In this document: piece after piece, positions 1 through 64,000 of the stretch
Position numbering within the stretch: position 1 is the stretch's first letter
Layout: each line of letters begins with the position of its first letter
Assembly (NCBI GenBank): GCA_007570785.1
Contig: ML664161.1
Coordinates: forward strand, 8,316,352-8,380,351
Length of the DNA: 64,000 nt
Direction of reading: 5' to 3'
From: Antilocapra americana
Taxonomy: Eukaryota > Chordata > Mammalia > Artiodactyla > Antilocapridae
Notes under the pieces: generated by a model
What the model was told of the DNA's origin: nothing
What the model saw: the letters and a program-made list of their open reading frames with translations, nothing else
Database searches by the model: none
Translations under genes and position numbers: made by a program

Positions 1-897
1 TGCAGTAGTTCAAGCATTCTTAGGCATTGCCTTTCTTTGGGATTGGAATGAAAACTGACCTTTTCCATTCCTGGGGCCACTGCTGAGTTTTCCAAATTTG
101 CTGGCATATTTAGTGCAGCACTTTCACAGCATCATCTTTTAGGATTTGAAATAGCTCAACTGGAATTCCATCTCCTCCACTAGTTTTCTTCATAGTGATG
201 CTTTCTAAGGCCCGCTTGACTTCAGATTCCAGGATGTCTGGCTCTAGGTGAGTGATCACACCATCATGATCATCTGGGTCGCGAAGATCTCCTTTGTACA
301 GTTCTTCTGTGTATTCTTGCCACCTCTTCTTAATATCTTCTGCTTCTGTTAGGTCCATACCATTTCTGTCCTTTATCGTGCCCATCTTCGCATGAAATGT
401 TCCCTTGGTATCTCTAATTTCTTGAAGAGATCTCTAGTCTTTCCCATTCTATTGTTTTCCTCTATTTCTTTGCATTGATCACTGAGGAAGGCTTTCTTAT
501 TTCTCCTTGCTATTCTTTGGAATTCTGAATTCGGATGGGAATATCTTTCCTTTTCTCCTTTGCTTTTTGCTTCTCTTCTTTTCACAGCTATTTGTAAGGC
601 CTCATCAGACAGCCATTTTGCTTTTTTGCATTTCTTTTCTATGGGGATTGTCTTAATCCCTGTCTCCTGTACAGTGTCACGAACCTTTGTCCATAGTTCA
701 TCAGGCATTCTGTCTATCAGATCTAGTCCCTTAAATCTATTTCTCACTCTCACTGTATAATCATAAGGGATTTGATTTAGGTCATACCTGAATGGTCTAG
801 TGGTTTTCCCTACTTTCTTCAATTTAAGTCTGAATTTGGCAATAAGGAGTTCATGATCTGAGCCACATTCAGCTCCAGGTCTTGTTTTTGTTGACTG
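1..897 (-). mobile_element. BovB LINE fragment, endonuclease end to early RT region, runs off the left edge
   Basis: Antisense BovB (RTE clade). The translated minus strand begins at the end of the APE-type endonuclease (GSDHELLIAKF, with its Asp-His pair) and continues through the linker toward the reverse transcriptase (SGGDGIPVELFQILKDDAVK). It is 5'-truncated near 897, and its 3' part lies outside the window. The frame breaks near 416-421, where the A-run before TTAGAGATACC is one base shorter than in the second BovB copy at about 20145. Dead copy. Confidence 0.93.
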
Positions 898-2076
898 TGG
901 GAGAGCATAAACAAAGTAGAGGGAAGCCCCACCCCTGATGCCTATAAAACAATACAAGGTAGATGGTTACCGACACCCTAAAGAAGTTTAACATTATGTG
1001 TCTTATTGTCTGAATCCAAATCTGTATCATTTTCTCAAAATGAAAACTCATTTAACTTAAAAAAGTCATCATTTTTGGTTAAACTTGAACATATCCTTCA
1101 AGTAATATAGAAAAAAATTACTTGAGACTATTACTCATTTATTATGATTTTGATTAGCTAAAATCTGTTTATCACCACAAGATAATTAAAAATATGAATT
1201 TCTCTTTTACCATTAAACCAGGGGCCCTAAGGTTATGTACAAATCAACTCAACTGCTTTAAATGATCGATAATCTAGAAATTTGTAAACAAATCTAGCAA
1301 GAAAGCCAAAGACATTTTGATTGAATTACTCTTGTTTTAAATTTAAGATTTACTCACTTCTTTTCTTAACTAACCTGACCAACCTGTCTTAACATTTCTA
1401 TTTCAAACCAATGTACTGAGACAAACCTCAAACTCCCTCTCACATACACAGAAATATGGCTTATCTTACTGCCCCAAGTATGTTGAGATTCATATCTAAC
1501 CCATGCTTTTCAAATCTCAAGTTTGAATACACAATTTTAAAGTACATGTATGCCCTTTTTAAAGGACATATTTCTAATTCTGTGCTTTAGCCTCAAGATT
1601 GTAACTAGAACCAGTCATTTTCCTTTGTACTGTGTCCTATTTTTTGACTTAAAGGATAACCTCTTTATCCATAAGCTCTAATCCCCTTACATGTAGTGGG
1701 CCCAAGCTGAATATGGGGATTAAAATGCAGAAATCTCTTCTTGAAGGAAAACTTTCAAAACTTTCTTTGCATTTGTCCCTAGTTTCTGTTCTTTTACTGT
1801 AATGCTTTTATTCCCTATAAATCCAGTAAGTATCTTAATTCCTTTTTATTTCTCTGAGCTCCAAAGTCAATCACAGAAAAAAAGTACCTTTTTTTTGTCT
1901 TTCATACAGAAGTTGGCCTCCATGTGGCTGCTCACAAGCAGCATGGGTCAGGGAGAGAAAAGAAGTGGTCAGATTATTGAGCCTCATTCTTCCAGTCTGT
2001 ATTGAGAAGCACTGCAGGCAAGAAACTGCAGAAATGGACTGTGTTCAAGAATCTGCCTCAAACCACCAAATTCTTC
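898..2076. other. Intronic sequence, no feature seen
   Basis: AT-rich unique-looking DNA left of PLD1 exon 18. No exon, RNA gene or confident repeat. Confidence 0.7.
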
Positions 2077-2200
2077 CATTTGGGGGGAGGGGAGGTGCAT
2101 GCTGCACAGCTTGTGGGATCTTAGTTCTCTGACCAGGAATCAAACTTGGGCCCTCTGCAGTGAAAGTATAGAGTCCTAGCCACTGGGTCACCGGGCATTT
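2077..2200 (-). mobile_element. CHR-type tRNA-derived SINE
   Basis: Antisense: CTTGTGGGATCTTAGTTCTC, then GGAATCAAACTTGGGCCCTC and CCTAGCCACTGGGTCACCGG. This is the cetartiodactyl CHR-type unit whose sense form begins CCTGGTGGTCCAGTGG. Confidence 0.78.
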
Positions 2201-2574
2201 CAAGTTCCTCCTTCTAAGAACCATTCATCTATAGTCAAGGGTCATCAGCACACACATCACAGTATGTCATTATTCCAATAGGATTATCCTTTGGCCTAAG
2301 CAATAGTGAAAAGTTAAACTTGAGGGAGAAGGGATGGAAGAGAATATACTTGTAAGAGGAGAGAAGTCTTAGGAAAAAAACATATAGTTGAGGGCTCTTG
2401 GAAGCCAGAATGGAGCAAAAGGAGAACGGGGGCTGGATTTGGGTCTGCAGCCACAAAGGATGATCTCAAAAGGCAAGCATGCCATGCAGCTTCACCTTGC
2501 TGGGGCCCTCCGTGGTTGCAACCACCCTGGGGCTTACTGGAGACAGTCTCTTTGCTGAGCAGCTGTGGCCTCAG

Positions 2575-2765
2575 GCTCTGGCGTCAGACTGCTAAAAATC
2601 CAGTCTCATCCCCTCCGTTACTCATTGTGTTATTTTAACCTCTCAAAGCCTTAAGTTTCCTCATATGTCAAAATAAGGGGTCAAAGAGAACACAATTTAT
2701 AGACTGGTAAGTATAAAATGAGATGATCCACAAATCAGTGCAATGCTGGGCACAGGGTAAACACT
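2575..2765 (+). mobile_element. MIR SINE
   Basis: Sense MIR-like core: TTTTAACCTCTCAAAGCCTT, AGTTTCCTCATATGTCAAAA, then AATGCTGGGCACAGGGTAAA. Confidence 0.75.
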
Positions 2766-3989
2766 CCCCGTTCATGTGGCTTCAGCCAGCCAAGACCCAC
2801 AGCGAAAGGAACAGAAGTCTTAGCATATGAGGACCTGGTCTGTAAATGGAAAACAGCTTCCAGGTTAAGAAACCTCCTTAGAAATGTCAAGTGGCTATTT
2901 TTCCCTCTTTCCTAGTATCTACTTTGTTTTATCAGTGTACAAAACATTTTGCTGTTCTTTGAAACATTGATTCCTAAACTGACATCCTTTGGAGTGTCAT
3001 TTGGACATTTTCCCCAAGTGGAAGAGCAAATTCTTCCAATTATATAATTGGAATGCCATTTACATTTGCCTGTATATATTTTTTCTTTTCTTTTAATAGA
3101 GAGATTGAAGACATGGCTCCAGCGGATTATTTCCCTCACTTTCATAGGACTTCTTGGTAATGACTGTCTAAGAAATGACTCTTCTACTATAAGCTGCCTG
3201 ATTTAATAAAAGGTATTATTCCATGTTTTGATTCCACATTGATGCTAATTTGGCATCAAGCACTTTCTTTTATCTTAATAGACAGGTCAGATGTCTTCTG
3301 TCTTGGTCATTTATCGTAAATGCCAATGATAGCATTCAGGAACTTAGTTTGTTCTTTTTAGGGAGAAAACAAGTTCTTTTATAAACTCTGTGCATAAGCA
3401 GTTTCAGAATCATCTTTCCTGCCACCCGCCTCCCATGCGTTTTTCCTTCTATGTCTTGTCTAGGTGCTCTTGGCAAGCTGTGGGAATACAAAGCACTAAG
3501 GGGAAACAACCAAGATTATTTAAGTGTCAGTGGAAGTAGCTGAAGTCAGATCTCAGGACTGGGTGACTTTTTTTAGAAGCAGAAATTCATGCTGGTGGGG
3601 GTAGGTCTCCATTCTGCCTGCTGGAGCTCTAGTCTCCTTGGCTGGCTATGTCAGTCGTCTGCAACAGCTGTGCATATAGCTGGAATTACCAGTAGTATGT
3701 GCCTCAGGGTGATTGGGCTTAAAATTTTTGTGTTAAAAAATCAGATAACTGGGTTCTCTTCTGCAGATGAAAGAGCAGCATGAATTTCTTTACCTTATTG
3801 TACCCAATGTTCTTTTTCTCCATTTCAACATATATGGTACAAACAGTATAAAGATTTTTGTATCCAGAACTAACCTGTGACCCATCCAGAGAAGTGTCAG
3901 CTTCTTCACTGCAAACTTTTGAAAACACTAGGGAATGCCTGAAGGTTGTAGCTAATACTGACATAATTCAAACAAGAGTATTCTTCTAG

Positions 3990-4190
3990 GTGATTTGCGT
4001 GGATTAATTTCTTTAACTATCACCACAGCCCTATGAAACAGGTACTATTCTGATCTCTGTTTTAAAGATGAAGGAATTGCATTCAGAAAGGTGAAATAAT
4101 TGCCCCAAGGTTATACAGCTTGGATGTAGTGAAACAGAAACTTGAGTACAGTCTGACTCTAGAATCTGCTCCTTCCCCTTGCTATATTAC
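3990..4190 (-). mobile_element. MIR SINE
   Basis: Antisense MIR: CACAGCCCTATGAAACAGGT, GATGAAGGAATTGCATTCAG, then CCCCAAGGTTATACAGCTTG. Confidence 0.8.
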
Positions 4191-4747
4191 ATCACTACTT
4201 TTCAGTTAAGTAAGGTTGTGGTCTCTAAATTACATTATGAACAACAAACTATGTTAAAAAAAAAAAAAACTATGTTAAAATCAATGTTAAAAAGAATAAA
4301 CCTAAGGAAGAATTTTATTAAATTTCTCAAGTAGTCATTTGTCTATTGCCACATGGTAGCTGAGAGAGAGAAAGTTTTGAAAATATGACAAAAAATTCTT
4401 TAAAAATTAAGTAGCCTCCTACACGGCCAGGTCCTAACTCCCTGCTATCTTCTGGAGTCTCTGGAAAATCAAGTATTGGACGAGGCTATTGTTTTCAACC
4501 TCTAAGCACTAGACGTTCATAACTTGACAACAATGTCTAGAACAAGATGAATAATGTTTACCAGCCAGTAAGTAATGTGAAGTGAAACAATGCTGTGGTC
4601 AGAACTTTTCAGAAAAGGAGAAATGGAGCAGTATAATTTCCTTTCTTTTCCTCAGCATCTGGTCCTCTCAGATTTTCCTGTCTTCAAAAAGACACACTTG
4701 TCTGGCCATACCCACTGTTTTCATAACGAGTTATTTTGGCAGTTCTG

Positions 4748-4778
4748 AAAACATCTACTGGCAACCAGTAGATGTTTT
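4748..4778. repeat. Perfect 14-bp inverted repeat, 3-nt loop
   Basis: AAAACATCTACTGG at 4748-4761 and its exact reverse complement at 4765-4778, with CAA between. It could form a hairpin in either strand's RNA. It is followed by further T residues, but this is intronic and I infer no terminator. Confidence 0.9.
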
Positions 4779-5142
4779 TTGAGGTCTAAAGCTTTTAAAT
4801 AATGGAGGAATCTTCTTTAAGAAAAAGAATACCAATTTATAAATACAAAATTAGTGTATTCTAGGATTTATTATAGCAATCTCTTCACTTGTCTCCCTGT
4901 TTTCATTCTCTTTCTAGTATGGTACATTTTCACACGCATTAATTTTAGGGCTCAAAGTGTGTTTGTTTGGAAAAAATGAAGTAGACATGTCACAAAATGA
5001 GAGATCCTACATCAGTTAAGCTCAGGAAATGCACACAGTATATCTGGTCTTAGCGATTCCATGATGTACACACCAGCAACACAAGGGCACTGAGAAGTCC
5101 TATATTTTAAAAATCTGCAAAAACTTATCTGTCATGGAAACC

Positions 5143-5162
5143 TTTTTTTTTTTTTTTTTTTT
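5143..5162. repeat. T20 homopolymer
   Basis: Uninterrupted run of 20 T with no recognisable retroelement body directly attached on either side. Confidence 0.95.
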
Positions 5163-5220
5163 GTGGAATAGCTACTACCATTTCACAGGCAAAACCCAAT
5201 TTGGGAAACTCTAATCTAGG

Positions 5221-5374
5221 TTCAGTTCAGTTCAGTCACTCAGTCGTGTCTGACTCTTTGCAACCCCATGGACTGCAGCATGCCAGACTTCCCTGTCCAT
5301 CACCAACTCCTGGAGCTTACTCAAATTCATGTCCATAGAGTCGGTGATGCCATCCAACCATCTCATCCTCTGCC
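5221..5374 (-). mobile_element. BovB 3'-end fragment
   Basis: Antisense BovB tail starting TTCAGTTCAGTTCAGTCACT and running through GACCCCATGGACTGCAGC-like sequence to CATCTCATCCTCTGCC. It is heavily 5'-truncated and non-coding. Confidence 0.9.
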
Positions 5375-5439
5375 TTCATAAAACATTTGTTTTATCATGT
5401 TTCCTCTCAGATGACCAAAAAAAGTCCACAATTCACTAA

Positions 5440-5860
5440 TACTTCCAGGATCAGGTTGAAATGAACAAGACCAGCACTTCACGGCACCCCCAATCTGGGC
5501 ATATGCTGTCTGAACCTTACCTACTACCTCTTCAAGAGCAAATGGTTTGCTGTAGTGGTTCTACCTTCTTATTCCTTAGAGGGGATATCCAGCTCTGTCC
5601 CTCTCATTCACCAACCGCTCATGGCACACTGGTCTGCACTCTCAAGACTTGCATTTATCCTAAACCACAACTCGCCTTGTTAACTCAGATCTTTAACATT
5701 GGAGCTTTCTCTCTCCCAGCTCTTTTCCAAAAGGAGGCAGAGAACTTTTGTCTGCTTCCTTGGTATCCAGGTGTGCAAAAAGATTATCTGGCTGTGCAAA
5801 GAGATGGCACTTGAAAGGCATAGACTGGCTGAGTAAATGAATTAATGAGTCAGTGAGATT
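5440..5860 (+). mobile_element. Possible L2 relic (uncertain)
   Basis: A 117-codon open frame (5461-5814) has no domain, no codon signature I trust and no exon partner. The 3' end (CATAGACTGGCTGAGTAAAT, then GAATTAATGAGT) resembles an L2 tail. Best read as a decayed repeat in the intron left of PLD1 exon 18. Confidence 0.35.
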
Positions 5861-6782
5861 TGATTAACTCTGGGCAGCTTGGGCATTCAGGGATGAACAT
5901 ATGAGTACATAAGAAGAGGTCACTGATCTAGCTTCATTTCTACCACAACATCCTATGATACAGAGCAGGTGAACCAGGGCAGGTGCTTTGTAGGATGGAC
6001 ATGCAGAGGATCTATTCATCTCATCACGGCAGCAGGATGAGAATATGTAAAACAGGGCCACACCAAAGGCATCAGAAGACTTATGTATATGCAAACACCA
6101 GGGTAAAACATCTTCTGCTAATCATAAAAATACACAATGCCCAGCAATATCTTTTCAACAGATGCTTAATTAGTACCTGCTAACTTTGGGAAGTTGATCA
6201 TTAAGAGTCAATTTTAATGCCATCTCAAATATTAAATTAAACTCTCTTGTTTTCTTAATATCAAGGCTATTTTATCTCATAGGTAACTTTTTTCCCTCTA
6301 AGTAGAATAAAATTAAACATGTTCATAAAATATTCATTAATTTACATATGAGTGCATATCTATCTGTGCTTCTAAGTTTAAATTAGTTTTCTCCTTTAGC
6401 CTGGGATGACTAACTATTTGCTGTAGATAATTCTCTTAAGTGATTTACCTTTTTGCTTGTTCTATTATTTGATCTATGGTTTGAAATGTCTTTTTATGTC
6501 TTATATACACAAATCTCTACTTGCACACAGTACAAAGTAACTAATTCAGGCATTTCATTTATTTCGTTTAGGTGTTAGAATCCATGTCCAAATTATAAAA
6601 ATCCATAATAGTAATGTCAACAGCAGACTACTAGATCTTTACTTAAACAATAGTTTAAAAAAAATTGGTATGTGTATTTATTGTGAAATGATTAGCACAA
6701 GTTAGTTAACATCCATATCTTCACATATTAACAAAAATTTTTTCTTGCAATAAGAACTTTTAAGCTATATTCCCTGGAAAGT

Positions 6783-7198
6783 GAAAAGTACAAGTGTTAA
6801 GTCCCTCAGCTGTGTCTGACTCGTTGTAACTCCAAGGACTGTAGTCCACCAGGCCCATGGAATTCTCCAGGCAAGAATTTTGGAGTGGGCTGCCATTCCC
6901 TTCTCCAGGGGATCTTCTCAACCCAGGAATCGAACCTGGTCCTGCATTGTGGTCTTCCCTAGTGGCTCAGCAGTAAAGAATCTGCCTGCAATGCAGGAGA
7001 CCCAGATTTGATCCCTTGGAGGAGGGCATGGCAACCCACTCCAGTATTCTTGCCTAGAGAATCCCATGGACAGAGGGGCCTGGCAGGCTACAGTCAATGG
7101 CGTTGCAAAGAGTCAGACACAACTGAAGCGATTAAGCAGCAGAAGCAGCTCCTGCACTGCAGGTAGATTCTTTATCATCTGAGCCACCAGGGAAGCCC
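6783..7198 (-). mobile_element. Bov-tA SINE (antisense), split by a second SINE
   Basis: The outer element reads 6783-6951 (Bov-A part, then tRNA-like part) and resumes at 7149-7198 (GCACTGCAGGTAGATTCTTT to CACCAGGGAAGCCC). The gap is filled by a sense SINE at 6952-7148. Confidence 0.88.
6952..7148 (+). mobile_element. Bov-tA SINE nested inside another Bov-tA
   Basis: A sense element from the tRNA-like head (CTTCCCTAGTGGCTCAGCAG) to AGTCAGACACAACTGAAGCG. It is flanked by TCCTGCATTG (6940-6949) and TCCTGCACTG (7150-7159), a 10-bp target-site duplication with one mismatch. Confidence 0.88.
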
Positions 7199-7524
7199 TG
7201 TACTCCCTTAGCAACTTTTAAACATACAATACAGTGTTGTTAACTATAATCACCACGTTGTACAGTACATCCCGATGACTTTTAACGAAGACTAAAACTG
7301 GAAGTCTGTACTTTCGACCACTGTCACCCACTTCTCAACCCCTCCCACCCTACCCTTTGCCTCTGGCAAGCACCAATCTGTTCTGTACTTAAACAATACT
7401 TGTGACCAGAGAGTGATGACTGAACAAAAGGCAATGCCAAGGTGGCCAGTCCTAGTCCTGTCCCTGCATGATATCAAGATACTTGAGCTGGAGTTGGTCC
7501 AGGGAGCAGATTGGGTAACAGCGG

Positions 7525-7690
7525 ATGGGACTAGGATTTCAAGCTCCAGCTCTACTGATAACCCTCCATGACCCTGGGCAAATCTCAAAGTTTCACTGGG
7601 TCTCAATTTTCTTATTTGTAATTTGAGAACGTTGCACTGCATGTGGTCAAATTTTGTACCTCTAATAAGCAAACTCCTCATCTTTTTAAA
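7525..7690 (+). mobile_element. MIR-like fragment
   Basis: Sense: TGACCCTGGGCAAATCTCAA, GTCTCAATTTTCTTATTTGT and AATTTGAGAACGTTGC resemble the MIR core. Diverged. Confidence 0.6.
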
Positions 7691-7756
7691 AGTGCCTTTA
7701 AAAGATATTTGGTTAATTAAGGAACTAAAACTAGATTGAACTATAGCCTCCAAGAA

Positions 7757-7892
7757 TTGGAGAAGGAAATGGCAACCCACTCTACAGTTCTTGCCTGGAG
7801 AATCCCAGGGACGGCAGAGCCTGGTGGGCTGCCGTCTATGGGGTTGCACAGAGTCGGACACGACTGAAGCAACTTAACAGCAACAGCAGCAT
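7757..7892 (+). mobile_element. Bov-A monomer SINE
   Basis: A single Bov-A unit: GAGAAGGAAATGGCAACCCA through GGTTGCACAGAGTCGGACAC to a CAACAGCAGC tail. No tRNA-like head. Confidence 0.85.
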
Positions 7893-8240
7893 TGCTTCCA
7901 AGATGCTAAGTTTCAACCAAATTCCTGGTACTTCACTAGTATCAGTCCCAGGGTTGCTAGGTAACATGTTGCTAGAGTCAATTCAGAAGGACTACCAAGA
8001 CAAGCCACTCCTTGACTGGGTTTTTCTAAAGACATGTATTTATTATATTTATATAAGAGTTTTAAAAAGGGGATAAATTGAATACATTTAAAATTGAAAA
8101 TATAATACTAAATTTAAAAAGCTCCATTCAGAGATTTGTTTTGGAGTTGTCTGTTTTAAAAAATTTGAAGCAATAGGCATTTAGTCCATATGAGTGATTG
8201 TACCCAGTAGTATTTCATGAAAAACAAAAACCAGACTTAC

Positions 8241-63203
<54,963 letters not shown>

Positions 63204-63701
63204 CCCTAAACCCTATTCTATTATTTGAAGCCAGGCTGACATATAGCATATGGAAACAAGTCAACTAGCTCTATGTGAGCCCCAATTACCTCAAACAACC
63301 TTTAAATTTATTTTCCAGTTTAACATTTAAAGGATTCCTAGCTTGTAATTTCAATTGGAGTGAGATACTTAATTGTATACCAAGTAAGAAAACAAGCAAG
63401 ACAAAGAAACACCACTTTTGAATAAGTGCCAGTATTATCTTTCATCCAGTGTTACTAAATGTGGTTAAGTAAGGAGAGATTCAAGATAGATGGATTTGGG
63501 AATCATTTTTTCAGTGAAAAGGAATTGATTCTTGACTCTAACAAAAACATGAAAGGAAAGAATATCATCAAAATAAATAACTTAAGTATTTTCTATAGAA
63601 AATTTAGAGTATTTTTACAATAATTTCAATATACAGATTTAAAAAGTATTTTTATGTAGTATAACCTTTTTATCAATACATTTCCCCTATAGGTGATAGA
63701 G

Positions 63702-63888
63702 GGCTTCTAGGGTGGCTCAGACAGTAAAGAATTTTCCTGCAATGCAAGAGACCCAGGTTTGATCCCTGGGTCAGGAAGATCCCCTGGAAAAAAGAATGGC
63801 AACCCACTCCACTATTCTTGCCTGGAGAATTCCATGGACAGAGGAGCCTCGAGGTCTACAGTCCATGGGGTCACAAAGAGTCATCCCA
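63702..63888 (+). mobile_element. Bov-tA SINE in PLD1 intron 1
   Basis: Sense, GGGCTTCTAGGGTGGCTCAG through GGGGTCACAAAGAGTCAT. The tail is shortened. Confidence 0.87.
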
Positions 63889-64000
63889 AGCAGAGTGTAT
63901 ACTATTTTTTTGAGATCTGAGGTTTGGCCATGACTTTCCATGAGTTACAGTGATGTACGTGTCCTGGAAGGTAACAGATTAGTGTACCTTTTCTGAAAGA

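Larger units (their letters stand above)
2766..5220. other. Intronic sequence, largely featureless
   Basis: Apart from the MIR (3990-4190), an A13 run near 4257, the hairpin at 4748 and the T20 run at 5143, nothing is recognisable. In particular the PLD1 exon expected after coding exon 18 is not here. Confidence 0.65.
6660..7390 (-). mobile_element. Old L1 3' fragment, interrupted by nested SINEs
   Basis: Antisense L1 3'-UTR sequence: 6660-6782 (GTGTATTTATTGTGAAATGA and on) resumes at 7199-7390 (ACAATACAGTGTTGTTAACT, then the CACCCACTTCTCAACCCCTC-type run). The two parts are continuous in the L1 family as I know it and are separated by the SINE pair at 6783-7198. Confidence 0.75.

Noticed and set aside
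1802..2005. Short open frames in the first 5 kb, considered as the next PLD1 exon
   Set aside because: None encodes the expected LLRSAADW-type continuation, and none has the phase-0 acceptor needed after coding exon 18.
5461..5814. A 117-codon plus-strand open frame
   Set aside because: No recognisable domain, no splice signals linking it to other exons, and the surrounding sequence looks like an L2 relic.
6952..7148. tRNA-like heads of Bov-tA SINEs considered as tRNA genes
   Set aside because: They are attached to Bov-A tails, carry no intact cloverleaf that I can fold, and recur as dispersed repeats.

Overview
This is nuclear DNA from a ruminant, almost certainly a bovid (cattle, sheep, goat or a close relative). 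The evidence is the dense load of BovB (RTE-type) LINEs and BovB-derived SINEs (Bov-tA, Bov-A2), together with cetartiodactyl tRNA-derived CHR-type SINEs and artiodactyl L1 3' ends. No prokaryotic or organellar features are present. I cannot tell which bovid it is from sequence alone.

The window holds one recognisable protein-coding gene, PLD1 (phospholipase D1), on the minus strand. I could place 18 consecutive coding exons between 62644 (start codon) and 8241. All have AG/GT borders and all phases join without a break. They encode residues 1 to 744 of a protein that is about 1,075 residues long in mammals: the N-terminus, the PX domain, the PH domain, the first HKD catalytic motif, the variable loop with its 38-codon cassette exon, and the start of the C-terminal catalytic half. 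The second HKD motif and the C-terminus lie beyond position 1. The promoter and first (non-coding) exon lie beyond position 64000 or cannot be recognised.

Layout from high to low coordinates, which is the direction of transcription: intron 1 with an L1 3' end close to the first coding exon (62.6-64 kb); PX/PH exons (62.6-39.5 kb) separated by introns with SINEs, L2/MIR relics, a 3' L1 nested in an older L1 (48.3-50.1 kb) and a compound microsatellite (41.8 kb); exons running into the first catalytic domain (39.5-18.4 kb), including an 8.7-kb intron with old L1 sequence and a 4.2-kb intron holding a 2.1-kb decayed BovB reverse-transcriptase copy; the first HKD exon, flanked by an unexplained ~210-bp direct duplication (17.8 and 19.0 kb); loop exons (17.4-16.5 kb); post-loop exons (11.1-8.2 kb); and at least 8.2 kb of the next intron, ending in a BovB fragment that runs off the left edge.

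I looked for an undescribed system and found none. Every open frame of notable length outside PLD1 is a decayed retrotransposon or has no coding support. The points most worth a second look are the direct duplication around the HKD1 exon, the conserved symmetrical cassette exon, the L1 remnant next to the first coding exon's acceptor, several SINE/LINE insertions with perfect target-site duplications, and a triple-nested L1/SINE/SINE stack.
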